A stretch of DNA of 21,116 bases from Patescibacteria group bacterium (lineage in GTDB: Bacteria; Patescibacteriota; Gracilibacteria; UM-FILTER-43-11), in assembly GCA_029260985.1 (NCBI GenBank), contig JAJDCE010000093.1, positions 1 to 21,116 of the forward strand. The letters are read 5' to 3'. Below the pieces are notes generated by a model. It was not told the DNA's origin, ran no database searches, and worked only from the letters and a program-made list of their open reading frames with translations. Numbering within the stretch: the stretch's first letter is position 1; each line of letters starts with the position of its first letter. Of this stretch, positions 20,737 through 21,116 are shown in pieces. The position numbers were made by a program, and so were the translations under genes.

Positions 20737-21116
20737 TTAGACAGCAATTGGAAATCTAATCGGTTCATCACATTCATACCCCACCAGTTCAAAATCCTCA
20801 AACTCAAGATCCCAAATCGATTTTTTAGCGATCTTAAGCGTAGGAAGCTTTTTAGGCGTTCTTTTAAGCTGCTCATTTAAGCCTTCGAAATGATTGGAGT
20901 AGATATGAGCATCGCCAAACGTATGGATGAAAAAACGAGGAGTGAGATTGCATTCCTGGGCAATCATCATCAGGAGCATGGAATAGCTGGCGATATTAAA
21001 AGGAACCCCAAGGGCAATGTCAGCTGATCGCTGATATAGCTGCATATCAATCATTCCATTATTCACGTAAAACTGAAAGAGAGTATGGCAAAGCGGAGGG
21101 GCAGATGTTTTCCCTT
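20737..21116 (-). CDS. thyA: Thymidylate synthase, C-terminal part, cut by the window edge
   Basis: Makes dTMP from dUMP with methylene-tetrahydrofolate, releasing dihydrofolate for FolA. The frame is open to the window edge at 21116, so the gene continues to the right; a start at 21066 (a GTG) would be wrong because coding clearly runs through it. The visible 125 residues begin GKTSAPPLCHTLFQFYV, with the catalytic Cys codon at 21088-21090, followed by MQLYQRSADIALGVPFNIASY (nucleotide-binding Arg, Ser and Asp, and the family Asn) and HTFGDAHIYSNH with the His and Tyr that bind dUMP. The C-terminus ends RFPIAV, the usual ThyA ending. TAA stop. Confidence 0.97.
   Translation of the reverse strand, partial: GKTSAPPLCHTLFQFYVNNGMIDMQLYQRSADIALGVPFNIASYSMLLMMIAQECNLTPRFFIHTFGDAHIYSNHFEGLNEQLKRTPKKLPTLKIAKKSIWDLEFEDFELVGYECDEPIRFPIAV

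Noticed and set aside
192..21116. Use of a recoded genetic code (UGA as Gly or Trp)
   Set aside because: All recognised genes are full length under the standard code with no in-frame TGA; only the absence of TGA stops remains to be explained.
21067..21116. Start of thyA at the GTG at 21066
   Set aside because: The frame upstream encodes the catalytic-Cys segment of thymidylate synthase (PPLCHTLFQFY), so the true start lies beyond the window.

Overview
The window looks like a chromosomal segment from a bacterium of the Candidate Phyla Radiation (Patescibacteria). The Peregrinibacteria/Gracilibacteria side of that group is my best guess, from gene content and protein style only. The signs are several small lipoproteins with lipobox signals, Cys-rich Kazal-like proteins, an ArgRS with a G-A-H-H active-site signature, weak or absent Shine-Dalgarno (SD) sequences before most starts, and mixed base composition around the low to mid 40s % G+C. 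All 19 genes whose 3' end is visible stop with TAA (14) or TAG (5) and none with TGA, yet no recognised gene has an in-frame TGA either. The code is therefore read as standard here, but UGA seems to be avoided.

Layout. All genes are on the minus strand except two. Left block (1-4842): the N-terminus of a gene leaving the window at 1, with a near-consensus promoter; then a cluster read leftward, a 1138-residue protein of unknown function (1032-4448) followed by two small genes (512-973 and 192-485). A small plus-strand gene (4597-4842) is divergent from the large one, each with its own -35/-10 candidate. Envelope block (4856-8371): a membrane-anchored Cys-rich protein with a MopE-like Asp-rich motif, a fusion of a DedA-family lipid translocase to undecaprenyl-diphosphatase (UppP), and a DUF21-CBS-CorC/HlyC membrane protein. 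argS (8512-10239) runs the other way.

Export block (10248-17666): an RND permease and its lipoprotein adaptor form a two-gene operon behind a good promoter that overlaps an inverted repeat. They are preceded by a FecR-domain lipoprotein, a second small lipoprotein and a probable cupin. No TolC-like gene is present. Right block (17722-21116): two tandem 14-cysteine lipoprotein paralogues, a PHP-domain phosphoesterase, tRNA-Phe(GAA), a basic zinc-ribbon protein resembling ribosomal protein bL32 behind a structured leader, folA (dihydrofolate reductase), and thyA (thymidylate synthase) cut by the window edge.

How they fit together: thyA and folA form the dTMP/tetrahydrofolate pair. The DedA-UppP fusion would combine dephosphorylation of undecaprenyl pyrophosphate with return of undecaprenyl phosphate across the membrane. 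The RND/adaptor pair and the lipoproteins act at the cell surface. There are no CRISPR arrays, insertion sequences or phage genes. The least explained element is the 1138-residue orphan and its small downstream partners.
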